Assembly (NCBI GenBank): GCA_004026145.2
Contig: CP034992.1
Coordinates: 4,162,931-4,226,930, forward strand
DNA: 64,000 nucleotides
DNA from: Takifugu bimaculatus
Lineage: Eukaryota > Chordata > Actinopteri > Tetraodontiformes > Tetraodontidae
Direction of reading: 5' to 3'
A model generated the notes under the pieces. It was not told the origin of the DNA and searched no databases. It worked only from the letters and a program-made list of their open reading frames with translations. Shown here in pieces: positions 48,968 to 62,000 of the stretch (position 1 is its first letter; each line of letters opens with the position of its first letter). The position numbers and the translations under genes were made by a program.

Positions 48968-50704
48968 GTGCCCTTCAGCAGGGATTTTGACAGAAAAAAA
49001 ATCTGATTTTCTAAAGTGTAGCTTTCAAACAGATATTTTTGTGGCGTCACTGTTTGATCTTGGCCTGAACTGAAAAGCTAATAAGGACTTTTTTTACCCT
49101 CTAATGAAGCTGTCACCTGGAAGTGAGCCTAATCTGTTGAGCCACCCTGCAATTATTGGAGACATTAGGGACACCTGAAGAAAGGTGGGACCTATTTATG
49201 AGGTGTTACATGAATGGAGGTGTAAATGGGACTAAATCGGTGCTGCAAGTGACCAGTAAAGCCACTCCCGTTGTTTGATGATAGCTTCTCACACAGCAGC
49301 ACTTGAGGGTAGAGGATTTTACTGACCTGTTGCTGGTCACTATTATGTGTGTGAACCCATCTGTATGCAATGTTGTGGTTCAGGAAAGATGTGGCTCAGC
49401 TGGAGTGCAGCCCACAACAGCGAGATACAAAGCTGCTAGTAGCAGTTAGTCAGTAAATCAAAGAGGAGCCACAACTACAAGGTTAGACTGTAGAGGCGGT
49501 GTGGATTTTCTGGGGGTCACGACGTGAAATGAGACTGTGGAGCAGCATCATTGTGCTGTGAGAATTAATGGAGGCCCTGAGAGGGGTGATTTGCAGTAAC
49601 TGGTGGAAGGTCTTTGATCTTGATGGAGGCCCAGACTGGACTCCCATCCCCTAAACACCTTAAACATTCTCTTTAAGACAAGGGGAAAGGAATTGGGATG
49701 CACAGAGTATTTGAAATGAGCTGTACCTTAAAAAACAGTTCTTTCACATGCTCCTCCTACCTAGACTTTAAGTCAACATCTCAAAGTTACTGGTGGGAAG
49801 ATAGCCCGTTCATAATTGTGCCAGTTTAAGACTCTTCCCATAGCGTCATCAGGACATCAGGCCGCCGGCAGAAAGTCGAGTTCAAGAACCAGCTGATGGA
49901 AAATGGAAAGCAGGAAAAGAATGCCACATAAGTCACGTGGTCATTCTATTTGACTTCACTCAGATCTCAGTTCTGAAGGAAGCAGAGGTCTGACACCTTC
50001 CTAGGAAGGCCAGTTAAGTGCTTATCGTGTCGAATGGGTACCAGGCCACCAGTAATTAGCACAATCAGTAGTCTTGTTAAAAAAAAGACTCCCTTGGAAG
50101 TAAAATTGAGTCTTTGATTGCTGAATCATCACCTGAGTTCTTATCAGGACTCCTCCTCACTCCAGGACTCTGCTTAGTGTTCAGACACCATCTTCGTTAG
50201 ACGCCTGTCGTCTTCCTTTGTGTGGTCATGCATGGAGGTGTCGGACCCTGGAACAGAGGCTGCGCTGACTGTGCTAAACCCCAGAGATGTATTTATTTAA
50301 CACTCAGTCCAGCTTTGGCAATGAATTTTACAGAAAACATGTTGTGGACATATTGACCATCAGTGCAGCTGATTTATATGCCTTATTTTCTCTCACAGGT
50401 CTGGAGGAAAAAGGTAGTTTGCACGTTTATGAAAGCAAAATCTGTGTCCTCGAATGTTACACCAGTTACCCCAGAGGCTATTAATTCTGACCTCTGAAAC
50501 TTGAGTATGGAAATATCTTTTAATCAATGCGCTGGTGCAGTTTTTCTTTCTTTTAATCAGCATATTTCCCACTGACATGTGTTGTAACACAGTTTAACCC
50601 ATCATTTCTAAACCACACTGCAGTGGTATCGCCGCTTTGATGATGTGGAAACAACCGTGGCATCAAAATCAGTCCAGGACTCAATTTATGGCCACAGAGG
50701 GGTT

Positions 50705-50723
50705 GGGGGGGGGGGGGGGGGGG
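50705..50723. repeat. Poly(G) run, 19 bases
   Basis: Uninterrupted G homopolymer; its length is unlikely to be exact in any assembly. Confidence 0.9.
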
Positions 50724-51016
50724 ACATCTGCTGTCTGAAGCCCTAAACCAAGTTAATTGTTTTAATTATAACTTCCATCTATTCCCTGCGACAGCAGTGG
50801 GATATACTTACAACTGAGGCACATTTCCTCCCTTTACCACTCCTCTCATGCTCATTAAAACCTCCCCACACTTTTATTTCATGAGATTAATGGGAGCTTT
50901 GGAGAAGTCGCGCAGAACTGAAGAGACCCTTTTAAATATAGCGAGAAAAAAGTGTTTCATCGTCAAATGACTTGCAGTGTAAAAATTAGGTGTTTTTACA
51001 GACATTCTCTCTCTCT

Positions 51017-51019
<3 letters not shown>

Positions 51020-51060
<41 letters not shown>
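51020..51060. repeat. (TG)n then (AG)n compound microsatellite
   Basis: A TG tract followed by AG units. A CT tract just upstream (about 51006-51016) is complementary to the AG part. Confidence 0.93.
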
Positions 51061-51392
51061 CGAGCAAGAGAGAAACAGGAATGTCCTCTGGTAGCTAAAT
51101 GATTACAAAGAATCTCTTTCAAGCTGTAGCGCCCATTGCTGTGACCTGATATGATTTTTATCAGATGCTGAAATGCTACATTACCAAGTGGGCAGTAAAT
51201 TATGTCTAAACCAATTACAGCAGGACCCTTTGCGTCCCAACGGCCACAGAAGACCAAGTGGGAGGAGGCGGGAGGGGACGGGGGAGGCAGGAATGAGAGA
51301 AGGATATGAAAGGGTGGGTTCAGGGGGGTGGCTGGAGTTTGTCTTGATTAGTGGAGTCTGGGGGCGCATGAGCATTGTGATAAGACCACTTG

Positions 51393-51395
<3 letters not shown>

Positions 51396-51451
<56 letters not shown>

Positions 51452-51456
51452 TGTGT
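51396..51456. repeat. (GT)n microsatellite, about 60 bp
   Basis: GT repeat with a single TTT interruption near its end, followed by a short GA run. Confidence 0.96.
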
Positions 51457-53689
51457 TAGAGAGAGAGAACTGTAGCAGAACCAAGGTCAGCATGAGTGTT
51501 TATCTTTTCCTGAATGTGTGTGGATTATTTAAGATTCTCGACGGTGCATTTGTGTCACAGGTCAGAGAAATTTAAGCAGAGTCGCAGGAAAACGCATCTC
51601 CAAGCCACCAATAACAGTAAACAATAACTCATCCTTGGTTCATCCAGGGGGACCTGGGTCGATTTGAAGTCTCAGGCCGGTAATTGAGTGTACGGTGTAC
51701 TGCCACCTTTATATCTGACACTACCAACGATACACAAATTGCTTTTAAAACAAGACAAAGAGACAAAATAATTGTCCTCTTTTTTATATTGTACTTTCTC
51801 CTTCAGTAATGCATAAAAAGACACAGGTATTTATTTAAATTTCTATTTAAAATGTCAAGGAGCAGCAAGATTTTTATGATTCGGATTTAGTGACGTTGAC
51901 CTGGGAAATGAAGACGTTATAAAAATCAGCTATTTTTTTTAATGACATGTACAGGAGTTTTAACAATATATAGAAATTATTTGAATTCACTGCATGAGGT
52001 TGAACAAATTAATTATGTTCCTGCCAATTGTTAGCGGTTGTTTCTCATAAATGAACATTATTAAATAAACTGGGATGAAGGTTCTTCCAAGTAGTTTAAT
52101 GTGGCAAATATAACACATGTCAAACACAAAGGTTTTTGTACCAAAGCAGCTCAGACTCTTTATTTATTGAAAAAAGGAGCAGCAGATTTATTCACCATGA
52201 ATGTTATGTGACATAACATCTAGAGCCTATAAAACAAAACAGACACATAAAGGGACCGGAGAAGGCCATAAAGAAGACATTAACCGTTTTCAGGAAAGTT
52301 GTGTAGGTTTTCGCACACGTGAGTGTGCTTGAGTGTGGCGAAGGGGTTCGTCACACACTGGCTGCCAACATCATGATGTCAACACGACGCTCTTGAAGGC
52401 GAAGTCCAAATCAGGAGAGCGTGAGGTGAAGTGAAGTTTAAATCAGCGGCAGAATAAGCACAACGTGGTCTGGAGACAGGAAAATCCTGATGTTTGCTGT
52501 TTAATCCAACTCCTTGTGAATGCGTCGTGCATGTGTGTAGAAGCATGCGTGCATTATCCAGTCCATCTATCCCCATTTGTTTATTCTCATCCTTCTCATA
52601 AACACCATTAGAGGCCAAATAGGTGATGTGGAAAGGCTCTCCCTCCCATTTACTCTGATGATGGAGATAAGATGTAATTAAAACAACTTTTTCTTTGGGC
52701 CGCGGCCACTTTTGGATGGAATAACCATTTTTACTGAACCGTGAAATGTGGCTCATGTTTACCTCTCAAAAGATTGCAGGATACGTCTGTACAGCAGTGG
52801 TTATGAATGAGAAACCACAAAACTAGTGCTAATTTGATACACTTTAGCTTCTACTTGGGCATTTATCCTCGTTTGTGCATTCAATCAATCATCTAAAAAA
52901 CTGTTTTCTTGTCAACTTTAATATACCGACAAAGAAACAAACTGCGTCAACACACCTGAGCTGGAGGAGGAGAAATTCACACTTTTCCCCCCAATGTTTT
53001 GTGTCTATTTTCACATTAGGGAGGAGGGAGGAGGTTTAAACTGAAATGAAAATCCCCTCTCTTTGTGATGTTTATCCTGCCTTTTCCCATATCCGTTGCC
53101 GCTCCGTCTATAACCTCCCGCCCCATTCATCCTATTCCCGGATGCGAGCAGCTTGGAGCCAGCGATTGACGGCAGATGAAAGGGAAGACAGAGCAGCAAA
53201 GATGGTAATGAAGCAGGGAAAGGACGGAAAGAGACAAGAGTTCCCGGCGGGGACTCAGACCACCTCTCGGGACCTGTTTTGCCATCCGACCACGCTGGCC
53301 CCCACGTCCGCAGCTCCCTGTGGAGAAGATGTGTCAGAGGATGTTCTGGGTCAGCCATGGGAAGAGACCATCTGAGCAGATAACAGCTTTCTGCCAAATT
53401 ACTGCTCATGCTTTTGATGTGGGGTGGATTTGAAAGAGGGCCTTGAACAAATTTAAGCCTAGATGTGTGTAAACGGGCTCGAGGAACCGATGAAGTGGAC
53501 TGGATCCGACTTTGATCGGTCAACAGGCGAAAAACACAAAACCATAGAAACGTATAGTTCAAATACCGTTGGAATATTTCACCCTCATCGAGGTTTTCTC
53601 AGCGGTTTCATCGTCGCAGCCCCTGCGAGTGACAGACAGCACATGCTACGTCATGCAGCGCACAGCTCTGCTTTTGCTCAACAATCTAC

Positions 53690-53830
53690 CACTTTAAAAG
53701 GCCCAATGGCCAATCTGCAGACAATCGTCCCCTGTAACACTATCTGGGCCTTGTTGATAAAATGCAGATGTGGCTCCTCTCAATGTGAATTTGTGGCCCA
53801 TTAAGAGGAGCCCCTCCTCTTTCCTCACCA
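53690..53830. promoter_or_regulatory. Candidate conserved non-coding element
   Basis: Unique block with two GGCCCAAT/GGCCAAT-like motifs, TTGTTGATAAAATG and GGCCCATTAAGAG. It has the texture of an enhancer but no further support. Confidence 0.25.
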
Positions 53831-55534
53831 CTCCATCCCCTCTCTTGGCAGAGACCCCAGACCGCCTTTTCACATGCATTCCCCAAAAGCAGGTATGTGG
53901 ATAGTATCAGGCTAACGAGTCACAATGGTGAATTTGTTCAACAAGGAGAACCGCATTACTTAAATCCAAGTGTGGCTCTCTCTCCCCTGCTTTGAGATCG
54001 TCGGATGAGATTGGCGCGTTCTCCCCAGCGTCTCGTTAAGGGACGGACAAAAGGTGAATTCATGCGCTCCCTATGAGGTTCACAAGCGCTGCGTCTGGGC
54101 TGCCAATGCCAAATCCACCCTCGCTCTCCAAAATCTGGCAGCGCCCACTGCCATGTCTTCTGTAGACATTTGGATCTCCTTTACTAAAAAGAGAACATCT
54201 AAAGCAAATTGAATAATATTTATAGAATGGCCCAAATCCATGTGGTTAGTTGTGTCCCGACTTTCTCACATTTATCTGCCTCAATCGCTTTGATCTTGAT
54301 CAAACTTGGCAGCGTGCATTACTGTTTGTTGGTTTTAGACAAAAGAATATTTTAATTTGAGGGTATTTTAGAGTCAACAGAAGAACGAGTTTTGCGAGGT
54401 TATGCAGTCCCTGTTGTCTCCTGCTCAGCTAGAAACTGTGCAGAGAACATTATACAGCAGCAATGAGGCGTGTTTTTTTCTAAGGATGGATACAATTTTA
54501 ATCATTGTTATACATATTAGATTTCAAATCTGGAAAGACAAAGATTCTAAGCTCAAGAGGAAAGGGAGCTTTATTTCAAGGTTTACTTTAATTACCATGA
54601 ACATGGACATTTGTGCACACAACAAAGCTTTACGTTTTTTTTGTGTGTACCTGACAAAGAAATCTGCGTGTCGGATTGTAATAGTGAGGCAGGAAACAAG
54701 CAATCACAATCCTATCCGTACACTTGTCACAACACATCCTGAAAATTCTTGACAGAATATTTCAACTACTCACTGTTTACTCTTCTGCTTGTCACTCATT
54801 CTGGACAGACAAATTATTCATCTAAGTAATTTTTTCGATTTTTACCACCACTCTTGCTGCACATTGTTGCACAGATGCCACAGGAAGTCCATTCTTGGGG
54901 TCCTGGTGCAATGCTGTCACAACGCTAATGTAGCCGATGCTGCTAATCAAGGTCATTCTCACCCACATCATCATCCGCATCTGCCCAACTGGCATGAAAT
55001 GGTATGAAATTATACCTTTGGAGGGAATTTTATGCCATCCTGGTTCATTAATCCTAACCCCAACCTTATATGAGAGGGGCCCATTGTCACCACAAATTGT
55101 CATGCAATGACGGTTTTGTGAGGTTGTTGATGGATATTTGATGAGCTAAGCCTGAACCTGCAAAAATGTGTGCATCAGAAAGTGAGTGACAACGTATGAA
55201 CTAGTCAGTCAGATTACATGATATGGAAACTGTGCAGTCCTGAACTGATCCCCTTAATGCTGAAAACAAAAGCTTTCACCTCACCATGTGGCGATTAGTC
55301 ATCTTAGGTCAAGCCCCTCCCCCTAGATCCTATCAAGTGGGACAAAATAACACCTCAGGTTTCAAACTCAAAATGAAGTGGAGGAGTCAATTGTTTTGGC
55401 ATCAGAATGGTATGATCCACTTTTACTTCCGTTTCCAACGGCGTTCCACACCCACAAGTTGTCAAACTAGTTGTGCTTCCCAGCTGCTCGACCTGGGAGG
55501 TGATCAGAGGTGAGCCACCAGAGTGTTTTCGCTG

Positions 55535-55542
55535 TCACACAC

Positions 55543-55614
<72 letters not shown>
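55535..55614. repeat. (CA)n microsatellite, about 80 bp
   Basis: Longest CA array in the window, with one CACG unit near its start. Confidence 0.97.
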
Positions 55615-55616
<2 letters not shown>

Positions 55617-56800
55617 TAATTAAGCAGAGTCTTCACTGCAGTTTTCACACAGCTAAAACCAAAAATGGGGCCCTACATTCACCATTTCTATGTCTTTCTG
55701 TCTCCCTGTCTATGTGCTCCTTGTTGAAACATAATCTGTCCTGTTCAGGAGAAACAAGCCCACAAGTGTGCACAGACACTCTGTACTTCTCGTGTAAGTA
55801 AAATATTGCGGTAAGTTGATTGAATGAGTTCCATATCGTTTAATTAAATTTTATTTCGACCACTCTGATCGCTTCTTATTTGAAAGTGACCAGATAACAG
55901 AGCCTCAACTGTTTATACTGACCTCATTGTTCAATTTGTGAAGACCCCCCCCTTTCCCCCGTCCCTTTTCGGCTTGGCCCGGTGGTGCTCCTGGCTATGC
56001 TTTTACATACCCTGTGATCTAGCTCATTGTAGCACTTCATAGTGAATAGAGAGCGTTAAAGTCAACCCCAGGGCTAACAGGGGAGAGCATTATGGATGAG
56101 CAGCCGCTGAAAAAGGCCCATTGAAGGAAGCCTTTGACAGTTTAATTGGCTGAATTAGTCACGTTATTCAAATCATCTCTGTTGATTAGCCAGCGACTGA
56201 AGTGTGTACTACAGTAGGCCTAGCTAACAACATAAATCTGTCCAGATTGTGAGCTAGACACATCTCCCTACCTCTTCTACACTGCCAGCAACCCCAAAAC
56301 GAACACTTTAGCCAGCACGGCGCTTTGAAAAAGCCTCGCTGCCACTTTCTGGCCACGCGAAAAAACATTGAAAACCCCTTTATAATATCTGTCAGCTCCA
56401 ACATAAACAGGTGTTCCACCCAATCCAGCGTATTTACTTATGTCAAAGCGCTGCTTACATATACAGACGCTCAACACACTTTTAACATTCTCCTCAATGC
56501 GACGCAGTCGAGGAGCGCCTGGCATCAGCATCTGTGGTCGGCCGCACTGTTTCAGGAAGACAAATTAAACCAATGTAATTTGCTCGCTGAAAGACTCGCT
56601 CTGTATCGCAGGTGTCGCCTGCTTAGAGCAGGCGTTAACTCCCTCCAGAACAGGACACACTCTCACACAACATGTATGAAACGCAGACTCAAAAAATATC
56701 TCAAGCAGTCACTTAAGATCGCCTGGCATGGTTGTAAAACATGCTGCCTGCACACCGCTCCAGCCTGTAATAACTTGGTGATGACAGTAATATGAGTTTT

Positions 56801-56803
56801 CTC

Positions 56804-56837
<34 letters not shown>

Positions 56838-56862
56838 ATGCACGTGTGTGTGTGTGTGTGTG
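56801..56862. repeat. (TC)n then (GT)n compound microsatellite
   Basis: A TC tract with one CGC interruption, then TATGCACG and a GT tract. Confidence 0.93.
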
Positions 56863-59800
56863 AGCAGTTAACGTCTGTAATTGTGAAGGATGTGTACAAA
56901 TGTGTTGGTTGGGACAGAAGGATGAAGATTGAGGATTTAGACGATTTGTTTATTTACCTTTTCCTACATTCTCAAGTCGATGATGATGTCTAAATTTAAC
57001 TTGGTTTCTGGTCTTTATTGTGCAACCTTCTGCAGCTACATGCTAGCTGTTCTTGTCTGAAATTTCAAGCCGCGCAGGTTACTTTTGCCGAAAGCTCCAC
57101 GTTGTGGCCGAAAACAATACAATGACAGCGGTGAGAAGGAGCTAAAATAGTAAAAGTTGTATATAAACAAGAACATGTCATTGGCAATTTGGGGTTTTGG
57201 GGGAGTTACGCACCGTAGCTATGTTTTAGCTGGCAGCAATCGGGTGTAGTGCCCAGAAGCCCGAAGAAAGGGTCGGTGTAGTGCTGGTGCAGAAGCTTAA
57301 ACATGAAATCCTGAGTTTAACAACGACAGCAGCCCAGAGATCCAGACAGAGATCCTCCAAAAAAGTCTTTGACAAGTCTGTGGTTGACGGCTTCTTTAAT
57401 ATGCTAAGCAAGGCTAAAAAATGCATGGACCTCATCTCATACAGCTCCAGTCCAAGAACAGCTTGGACTGGATCTGGCTCTGGATATTAGGAGGGCCAAA
57501 AAAGGCGTCTATTATTTAAACATAATTTCAAAGCTGTATCAACCAGGTGACAATTGCTCTTTATTCAGTTAAAAATGGTTAGCTTAACCATGCAGGCGTA
57601 TTGGAAGAGATATGCACTGGCTCAACAGGGCAACTGTTGCTATTTCCTAAAGGGTGAAGTGTCCTTTTAAAAAGACAGCGTGGGGTATCGGATCCTGCGG
57701 TGTGGGATATGAAGAGGGTGAAAAATGGAAGAAGGGGAGGAATACAGCTCCAAGATGCCTAAAGTAATAATCTTTATGGCACACAAAGGCGTGCACTCCC
57801 TGGTGTTTGTATGTGTGATAATGTGGCTTGGCCTTCAGCCACTTCCAACAGTTGAAGAAAGAGCTCAGGGGAACAGAGGGTGTCCCCTCCACTCCCCCCC
57901 CACCCCCACCCCACCCCCCCGCTCCTCTCTCTGACTCTCCATATAAATACTTGGCAGTTTTACGCATGGCTGGGAGCAATTTCCCACAATGTGTAAATTA
58001 GTCAATCTCCCAAGTCAGTAAAGTGGCCTTTGATGGGGAGGACATTAATGAAGTGTACCATTAGGCCTCACATTTGTATTCTTAGGGGCTCTCCAAGCTT
58101 TTGATGTCGCAGGGCCCCATGGTTGATTATCCACATGCCAGCGCTGCATGCCTCTGTTACTTGGGCGAGCGGGAGGGGAGGAGGGCCAAAGCTGCGATGC
58201 TGGATGTTGAAACTTTCCTCTCTCCGTCTCGGACTGTCCACATCACCCTGCTGGCCGTTTAAAATCTGGCAAAAGGAGAAGGTGGAGGCAGCCGACGAGC
58301 CGGACACTTCAAAGCGCTGTCTGGACTAAATTGCTGTGGACCACTTCATTCAGAGTAGAAGGGTTGTCCCATCCTGGATGACAGTTGCATGGTGACAAAG
58401 TTCAATTGGCACTGGTAGGAGTGGAGAGGTGTGTGTGTGTGTGTGTGTGGGGAGTGGGGGGGGGGGGTGTTGCAGATCAAAGTACGGCCATTGTGATGGT
58501 TTTGTTCCGTGGAAAATCGCTTTTTGTCCCGAGCCTTTTCAAGCCAGCTCCTGGCTCCAGTCAGGGTAAATGGGATTTTTAACTCTCTTGTGTGGGTGGA
58601 AGGGCGAGGAGAGGTGGAAGAACCGAGGGAGGGGAGAATCTTAGCCTCAGGATAAGGAACTCAAGACCCTCCTTCCCCTTCCCCTCCCACTCCCGTGCAC
58701 CCTCCAACCACCCCCCAGCTCTTCTCCCCACGCTCTGACAATGCAAAGTCAACAAAGTTGATGGCATCGGGCCTTTTCATCTGAACCCGCCAAGGGAATT
58801 TTGCATGTACATTTAATGCAGCACTTTAGTCTTTGAACGTCTCTGTTTGTCGTCCCACCTGCACCCGCTCGCTGATGCAGAAGCCAATGTTTGCTCTTTT
58901 TTTGTTTGTTTTTTACTATCTGCAGCCTCACGGCTGATATCTCGTTTCATGACAAGCTGGTTGTTAATGAAACTGGATCTGAGGCCAGTTACAGATAAAT
59001 ATGAGATATAATTCCAGATCTCCTCTCCCTCACATGCCCTCGTTTCTCTTTCTGTCTATACTTTCCTGACAGAAGAACTCTATTGTCGGCTCTCTTTGAC
59101 TACGTACAAAGGATCAGATTGGATATGGGGAAACTCTTCTTTATTTAGAGGGTTTCTCAGGATTTCAATGGGCCTTCCTGACTCAACAGTTGATGCAAAT
59201 GTGGCCTAAAATTAGTGAGACTTTCTTTCTTTTTTTCTTTTTACAATTTTTTAAAGCAAATTCAGAATTCACAGTTTTCACTGGTTTACTTAACATCTTC
59301 TTTTGACAAATTGCGTTTTTTTTTTTAATTTTTTTCTAATTTCTTACTCCGTCTAGTCAAATTTTTCACTTTTTTTTAAACATTCTGCAATTTTTATGTC
59401 CACATTTTGCTTACTTGCTTTATAATCGAAGGTATTGTGCAAGGAAATTACCTGTATTTTTTTTCCCACAATGTTATGTCAAGTACTTCCACTAAAGTGT
59501 GTTTTAAATACTCAAGATGCTTAACTGCTTAACAACGAATTTAAATGAAATATGAATAGACTTTGAATAGTCTTAGCATAAGCACTTAATTATAAATGTA
59601 CAAGAGCACAATTGAAATGTGCAAAGAGAATGAAAGGGAATATATCATGAACATATTCTAGATAACAACATGTATAAATGACTTTGCTGTTCACTTTCAC
59701 AGGAGTTGTATTGAAAATGTGATCATCATAATGACTAATTGATGTAGCTGCAACAACTTGAGCTAATATTTTTAAATAAATGTTAGTATTAAACCTGTTT

Positions 59801-61729
59801 TATAGTTAAACGGTGAAGCTTTTATATTAACAAGCTGTCCCAGTTTCTGATTTTATCATCAGTGACGCTGAAGCTGAAACAAAGTCAAAATTTCAGCTCC
59901 ACCCTATTTAAAGTAAATAAACTTAAGAATGTTGCCATCGCTGTAGCTGTGAGCCAGAGTGCACGAATGATTGAACCCGACAGTCAGAGGGATTCTTCGC
60001 TCATTTAGCCAGCCTGTTGTTGGGCCTCCACATAAAACGGCCAAAAAATCCTCCGCAACCTGACACAAACACAATAGGAAGGCATCACGTTCGAGATTCT
60101 TTCTTCTGCAACCAGTTTTTGGAACATCTGCACTTTGTAAATTTACTGCCGCCTTAAGAGAGGTAAAAAAGCAAAAGTTGCTAAAACATTTGTGGGGACC
60201 ATGTGGGGTATTTTAGCAGGCTGTTTAGCTCCTTTCACTGGCTCATAAATGCAGCATCTCACACTCAGAAATCTCATCCAGATGACATAAAAACGAGATG
60301 AGTTGAGTGAAACTGCACAGAAGCAAAATTTCAGAGGTTTTGTCATTCATATTATCTTTTATTGCACAGAGGAGGGCATGAATGAATATGTTTTTAGGCT
60401 TTACATAAGTTCATTTAACATTCTTGTAAGCAATTCAAACATTAATGTAAAACACTCAAACTCTCCTGGCAAGAATTGAGTAACTGAGGGTATATTCACT
60501 TTAAATCTGAAAAAATTAATGTTTACAATGGACCTATTAATCTATGTTCAGCATTTATTGCACTTTTTGACCTTTTCCTAGGTTTTTCCCTCAGTGCCTT
60601 TAAATTTTTATAGTTAAAACATTGTTGTATTCCAACCTTTCACATGTTGACTTTGATATGTTTGATCTTTCTCCAGTAGCCTCATTAGGACTAAATACCA
60701 ACAGAAGCTGAAGGAAGAATGATGGTTTGCTGTACCTTTATCAATCCAGGTATTGATTAGCTGGCATGTCAAGTCAAAGCTAAGTATTGTACCTTGATCA
60801 TAAAGTGCTAACCCTCTCATAATCCTTGGTTTCAGGAAATGAAAATAACACTTAAATGTTCATATTTCATTGCAGGATTGGCAGTTTCTAACTTATATTG
60901 CCCCCAAAAAAGAGTGTGCGCGTGTGTGTATGCTTACACAAGGTTCGATGATACTTTAGCTACCAAGTGCGTCAGACAGAACTTCCGTGATTGACTGTAC
61001 GCGCTCCTGGCCAAAATGTCTTCGGATTTTTCCCTTGAGCTTGAGGAGAAAAGTGTTATTTCTTCAAAAGCCCCATTTGAGAAACCCCACAAGCCTGTAA
61101 TTGCAAGGGAAAGGGCTGCAGAACCTGCCAAGCCAAACACTTGAGAGGGAATTGGAAATATTGTAAACAGTAGGGTTACCCACTCGCTGTCGAGACGGAG
61201 GACGGGGTAGATGTGGGGGATGTTGGAGGGGGGCTGTAGTGGAGACGTACACCAATACCCGCAGATTCTCACCCGCTGATAATGAGAATCGCTTGTTTTC
61301 TCTTTTGAAGCTCAAGAAAAAAGTTGCATGGGGATTGTTTGCAGGAGGATAATAGCACCTTCTGCAAAGCCTTTACCGTCTAAAACCTCTTAGTCCTGTG
61401 TTGAAGTTGTCATCTCAGTGCCCCCCCCCCCATATTCTGAACAGAGAGCGTGCTTTATGATCACCAGTAACCCCTTTTATGTGCTGACACAATATTTTTC
61501 TTGTGCTGTCAAATAAAAGCGGGGGATTATTTTTCTAGTGCGACCCCATTTTCCCGTCTTAATGACCCGAGCCGTTCTCTCCTGGAGTAGCAACCGCTGA
61601 AACCCAGTTTGGGTTCAGTGCAACTCAGCAGTCCTGTGGGCTTGCTTCTCCCACCCCCACCTCTCAGCTTTCCGCACAAGGGTTTTTTTTTTTCCACCTT
61701 CCCCTTTTAAAACCCAGAATCCCCCGACA

Positions 61730-62000
61730 CCAATTAGGAAGGCAAAAACGGAAATCTTCGGCCAAACATGACATTTACGGGCCAGAACTCAAGCCTTTCA
61801 ACAGCTCCCCTCAACACGCAGGGGCTGATGTGCAGCACACTGTACCGGTCTTAATGCAAATGAATGCCGTCCACAGTTTACACGATTTGACCCTTAATAA
61901 AATATCCGTTGTGTTTCATGTCTCGAAACTCCCCTTTCACTTATTACCTCTCAGTTTGTCAAAACAATTACCAGAAACCTGAGGCCAATCTGGCAAGTGT
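61730..62000. promoter_or_regulatory. Candidate conserved non-coding element
   Basis: Unique block with CCAATTAGG, ATGCAAATG (octamer-like), CTTAATAAAAT and ACAATTACC. Enhancer-like texture only. Confidence 0.3.

Noticed and set aside
53011..53562. 183-residue frame on the minus strand, among the longest in the gene desert
   Set aside because: Low-information composition, no known domain and no flanking exon structure; expected by chance in moderately GC-rich DNA.
55535..55614. CA array as part of a transposon
   Set aside because: No terminal inverted repeats, target-site duplication or tail nearby; a simple microsatellite is enough.
56325..56795. 156-residue basic frame on the plus strand
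   Set aside because: No family recognised and no supporting context. It could be an old repeat fragment but shows no transposase or reverse transcriptase motif.
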